8,740 nt of DNA, taken from Planctomycetaceae bacterium (GTDB taxonomy: Bacteria; Planctomycetota; Planctomycetia; Planctomycetales; Planctomycetaceae). The notes beneath the pieces were generated by a model, which saw only the letters and a list, made by a program, of their open reading frames with translations, was not told the DNA's origin and did no database searches. Below, piece after piece: positions 6,403 to 8,740 of this stretch (the stretch's first letter is position 1; every line of letters begins with the position of its first letter). The stretch covers positions 54,248 through 62,987 of the forward strand of contig DLVV01000080.1 of the NCBI GenBank assembly GCA_003445035.1, in the 5' to 3' direction. A program made the position numbers and the translations under genes.

Positions 6403-6948
6403 ATGAACGCTCCGGCCAACGTGCACTCGGTCGAAGCCGTGCGTGATTTCCGCGGCAGCCTGCAGCGGTTTGGCGAACAGGCCACCGATTGCCTCGACTC
6501 GCTTCACGCTCAGGTCCATCGGATGATCGATTGGCTCGAGCACGATCGCCCCGCCTACTGGCAACAGCAGGTCCGCCGGAGCTTCGACCGGGTGGCTGAG
6601 GCACGGCAGAGCCTGCAGCGGTGCCAGATGCAGGGCGTGGGGGATCACCGGCCGTCGTGTACCGAGGAGAAACAGGTCCTGTCCCGCGCCAAGGCTCGAC
6701 TCGAATACTCGCAGCGCAAGCTGGAAGCTGTCAGTCGCTGCCAACGTGTTGTCGAGGAGGAGGCCAACCAGTTCCGTGGCCGCTGCGGGCAACTCGACAA
6801 CCTGCTGCAACGTGATGTCCCGCGGATGACTGGTTTGCTGGACCGGATACTCATCTCGCTGGAGGAGTACGTGGCCATTTCGGCCCCCGAACCCCCTCCA
6901 CCGGTGGTTTCCGACGGCCCGGCCCCAAGCGAGGGAGGTGCCGGATGA
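6403..6948 (+). CDS. Coiled-coil protein of the WXG100-like cluster, function unknown
   Basis: The protein is 181 residues from ATG 6403, without signal peptide or membrane segment. It is mostly helical: helix 1 about 10-45, a turn around W44-LEHDRPAY-W53, a long helix about 54-75, a short Gly/Pro-containing loop (about 76-88), then long charged helices to about 158. The tail is proline-rich (162-167 and 171-176). It has five cysteines (30, 74, 86, 113, 128) with no metal-site spacing. I do not know a named function. From memory, proteins with a similar MNA.ANVHS start and DWL-HD-YW block occur in other planctomycetes. Its place between two WXG100-like genes, with an ATGA overlap onto the second, suggests a chaperone, partner or structural component of the same system. 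That is inference from context only. A 100-200-aa LXG-type or WXG-fused substrate is the main alternative. Confidence 0.75.
   Translation: MNAPANVHSVEAVRDFRGSLQRFGEQATDCLDSLHAQVHRMIDWLEHDRPAYWQQQVRRSFDRVAEARQSLQRCQMQGVGDHRPSCTEEKQVLSRAKARLEYSQRKLEAVSRCQRVVEEEANQFRGRCGQLDNLLQRDVPRMTGLLDRILISLEEYVAISAPEPPPPVVSDGPAPSEGGAG
6933..6938 (+). promoter_or_regulatory. Ribosome binding site GGGAGG for the second WXG100-like gene
   Basis: GGGAGG lies in the last codons of the 181-aa gene, 6 bases before ATG 6945. It is the strongest Shine-Dalgarno in this cluster and, with the ATGA stop/start overlap, indicates coupled translation. Confidence 0.65.
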
Positions 6949-7178
6949 AGATCGTCGACCTGCACACGGGAGCGGCCCAACTGACCGATGCCCTGAACCA
7001 ACTCGAAGTGGCGTGGGAACGTACCACGGTGTCGTGGAACGACGAGTCCCGCCGACATTTTGAAGCCGAACACCTCGCACCGATCACCCCGACCATCCGC
7101 ATGACGCTCGACGCGGTCAACCGCCTGGCCGAGGTGCTGGGGCGAGTCGAACGCGAGTGCCTGGACGAAGACCGTTAG
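6945..7178 (+). CDS. Second WXG100-like small helical protein
   Basis: The protein is 77 residues, shorter than the usual 90-100 of the WXG100 family. Helix 1 (about 8-29) and helix 2 (about 34-74) flank the turn SWNDES, with W31 and D33, so it repeats the W-x-D variant of its upstream neighbour. There is no signal peptide and no C-terminal YxxxD/E; it ends in CLDEDR. It overlaps the upstream coiled-coil gene by 4 bases and lies 16 bases before the membrane protein. ESX substrates commonly act as a heterodimer encoded side by side, so the two hairpins could be partners, although here they are separated by another gene. It has little sequence identity to the first beyond the turn. The hairpin call is reasonable; assignment as a secreted substrate is inference. 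Confidence 0.68.
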   Translation: MKIVDLHTGAAQLTDALNQLEVAWERTTVSWNDESRRHFEAEHLAPITPTIRMTLDAVNRLAEVLGRVERECLDEDR

Positions 7179-7194
7179 TGTCCTGCGAGACGAG

Positions 7195-8740
7195 ATGACC
7201 GATTCGCCCGACTTCACCGACAACGACCCCGCCGACGGATTTTCCGAACGGCTCGAGCACTCGCGGCAGCGCGAGCTGGTCCAGGGGTTGTTGCAGGCGG
7301 TGGCCGATCGGGTGCGTGCCGAGGAGACCCTGGCGGATGACCAGGCGGGGCGGAGCGAGATCGAGGACCGGGGCTACGAGGACGCCTGCCGGGCGCTCGA
7401 GCAGAAACGCGATGACGCCCGGGCCACGATCATCCGCCAGTACGACCTGGTTCGCGACGAGACCCTCTCGCAGATCGACGCCGAGATCTCGGCGACCCAG
7501 ATCGAGTACGACGATCGGGTGGCGGAACTGCAGCGGAAGTCAGAAGGTGACCAGGAGCGGATCGAGAAGGAGCGGGAAGAGGCTCGCTGGATGGTCCAGG
7601 CCGTGCTCGACGACACCGCCGAAGACAGTCCCAAGCACAAGTTCGAGACCTACAAGGCGAGCCTGAAGGTCAGCCGTGTACGGAGGTTGGCCGACTGGGA
7701 GGACCTGGCCGGCCGCGTGGAAGCGGTGGCCGGTCAACTGGCCGGATGGCGAATGCCCCAGTCGCCCTCCACCAGCCAGGGCAAACGACCGCCGGCGGAC
7801 ACCGATGACTGCCTGGAGCACTTCGTCGAATGCGTCGACGAGGCCAACCACGACATCGACGCGATTGGCCGCCAGTGGCTGCCCCGGGTGTTCGGCGGAG
7901 TGTTTCCACTGGTGTTGTGGGGACTTTTGAGCTCTCTGGTCGCCGTGCCGTTGATCGTCCTGGACGTGCCCGGGAAACTGAAACTGGTTCGGGACGCCAA
8001 CTCGCTGGGCCCTTCAGTCGGCATTTCGATCGGGGCGTCACTGGTTGCTGCGATGATGGTGATGGGACTGGTGTTACTGGTCGCCCGGATCCGATGTCGG
8101 CGGTTGTGGGAGAGGTTGGGAGAGCACTCCGCCGACGCCCGCCGTGCTCGGCAACATTGGTTGCAGGCGTCGCAACAGGAATTCGGCCGCCGCAAGGACG
8201 AGTTCACCGACTGGTACCACGTGATCGTCGAGGAGCGAGAGAACGCGATTGGACGGATCGAGGAGATTCAGTCGGGACGTGCCGAGGAGATCGCGAATCG
8301 GCACAAGGCCGAATTGGCCGACGCTCACCAACGGTTTCCCGAGACACTCAAGCAGTTGGCCGGCCGGCGGCAGCAGCAGGATGTCGATTGCGAGGCCGAA
8401 CGATCCGAGCAGCTTGAGAAGATCGAACAGGAATATCGAGCGGGACGGGAGACGTTGGACCGGGAACACACCCAACGGGTGGCCAGCGAACGCGAACGTT
8501 TCCAGCGGGCATTTTCGGAGTTGAAGCAGAACTGGGAGAACGCCTGCGGAATGTTCGACACCGCCACCGGGGACATGGTCGCCCGCTGTGACGAGTTGTT
8601 TCCGGCGTGGTTGGACCTGGCCAACGGTGGCTACAGTCCTCCGGAGCGGGTTCCGCCGGCCGTGCGGCTGGGCACGTTCGACGTCGATCTCTCGAAAGTT
8701 CCCGGAGGGGTCCCGGTCAACGAGCAACTGCAGACGGTTC
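7195..8740 (+). CDS. Membrane-anchored coiled-coil protein, N-terminal part of a probable FtsK/SpoIIIE-type ATPase; 3' end beyond the window
   Basis: The frame is open from ATG 7195 to the window edge: 515 complete codons and no stop. Residues 1-16 are acidic and flexible. About 17-135 is a charged coiled coil, and 140-225 a mixed helical region with a polar linker near 188-204. Two transmembrane helices follow, about 232-256 and 275-298, with a short loop between them. A second long coiled coil spans about 300-460. The last visible part (about 480-515: SPPERVPPAVRLGTFDVD, then VPGGVP) is a Pro/Gly-rich beta segment. It resembles the region I remember before the nucleotide-binding domain of planctomycete FtsK/SpoIIIE-like proteins. 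No Walker A or B motif lies in the window, so ATPase identity is predicted, not seen. An FtsK-type motor next to WXG100-like proteins would match the EssC/EccC role in type VII secretion. A weak GAGACGAG precedes the start. Alternative: a membrane-bound structural or chemosensor-like coiled-coil protein. Confidence 0.8.
   Translation, partial: MTDSPDFTDNDPADGFSERLEHSRQRELVQGLLQAVADRVRAEETLADDQAGRSEIEDRGYEDACRALEQKRDDARATIIRQYDLVRDETLSQIDAEISATQIEYDDRVAELQRKSEGDQERIEKEREEARWMVQAVLDDTAEDSPKHKFETYKASLKVSRVRRLADWEDLAGRVEAVAGQLAGWRMPQSPSTSQGKRPPADTDDCLEHFVECVDEANHDIDAIGRQWLPRVFGGVFPLVLWGLLSSLVAVPLIVLDVPGKLKLVRDANSLGPSVGISIGASLVAAMMVMGLVLLVARIRCRRLWERLGEHSADARRARQHWLQASQQEFGRRKDEFTDWYHVIVEERENAIGRIEEIQSGRAEEIANRHKAELADAHQRFPETLKQLAGRRQQQDVDCEAERSEQLEKIEQEYRAGRETLDREHTQRVASERERFQRAFSELKQNWENACGMFDTATGDMVARCDELFPAWLDLANGGYSPPERVPPAVRLGTFDVDLSKVPGGVPVNEQLQTV

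Noticed and set aside
5785..7080. 431-residue open frame on the minus strand spanning the dehydrogenase end and the WXG100-like cluster
   Set aside because: It is antisense to four well-supported genes, crosses their boundaries and has no recognisable domain. Long antisense frames are expected in GC-rich coding DNA with biased third positions.
8074..8727. 217-residue open frame on the minus strand with leucine-rich stretches
   Set aside because: It mirrors the coiled-coil region of the membrane protein; Glu/Gln-rich codons read as Leu-rich on the opposite strand. The plus-strand frame is open for over 1.5 kb and is consistent with the operon.

Overview
The window looks like chromosomal DNA from a planctomycete (PVC superphylum). 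It is GC-rich with strong third-position G/C bias. It carries two hallmarks I associate with the Pirellula/Verrucomicrobium lineage: a PVC-type 'membrane-bound dehydrogenase' N-terminal domain and a PVC-type C-terminal c-heme domain, joined in one very large exported protein. Two of the six genes run off the window edges and were read directly from the sequence. The taxonomic call is inference from family content and was not tested.

Left module (1-5968), redox and c-type haem. A DsbD-like thiol:disulfide interchange protein runs leftward (1-1244, 3' part missing). It has a signal peptide, two tandem DsbD-alpha-like domains each with a CX4C cysteine pair, and the start of the transmembrane beta domain. 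A 153-bp divergent intergenic region holds a plausible leftward promoter, a perfect 10-bp palindrome and a GC-rich inverted repeat. Rightward from it lie two exported haem proteins with overlapping stop and start codons (ATGA). The first is a 420-aa protein with one CXXCH motif and no assigned function. The second is a 1103-aa PVC dehydrogenase / HEAT-like / cytochrome c fusion. DsbD-family proteins supply electrons that keep exported cysteines reduced, including those of apocytochromes, so the grouping makes biochemical sense, though shared function is only inferred.

Right module (5969-8740), a candidate WXG100/ESX-like (type VII-like) cluster. After a 74-bp gap with its own possible promoter come four co-directional genes: a 90-aa WXG100-like helical hairpin, a 181-aa coiled-coil protein with a proline-rich tail, a second 77-aa WXG100-like hairpin, and a membrane protein of at least 515 aa. 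The last has coiled coils either side of two transmembrane segments and is cut by the window edge. By family resemblance I expect an FtsK/SpoIIIE-type ATPase to follow beyond base 8740, but no Walker motif lies inside the window. Both small proteins have W-x-D where canonical ESX substrates have W-x-G. This is the most interesting part of the window.

No tRNA, rRNA, CRISPR array, insertion sequence or convincing intrinsic terminator was seen.
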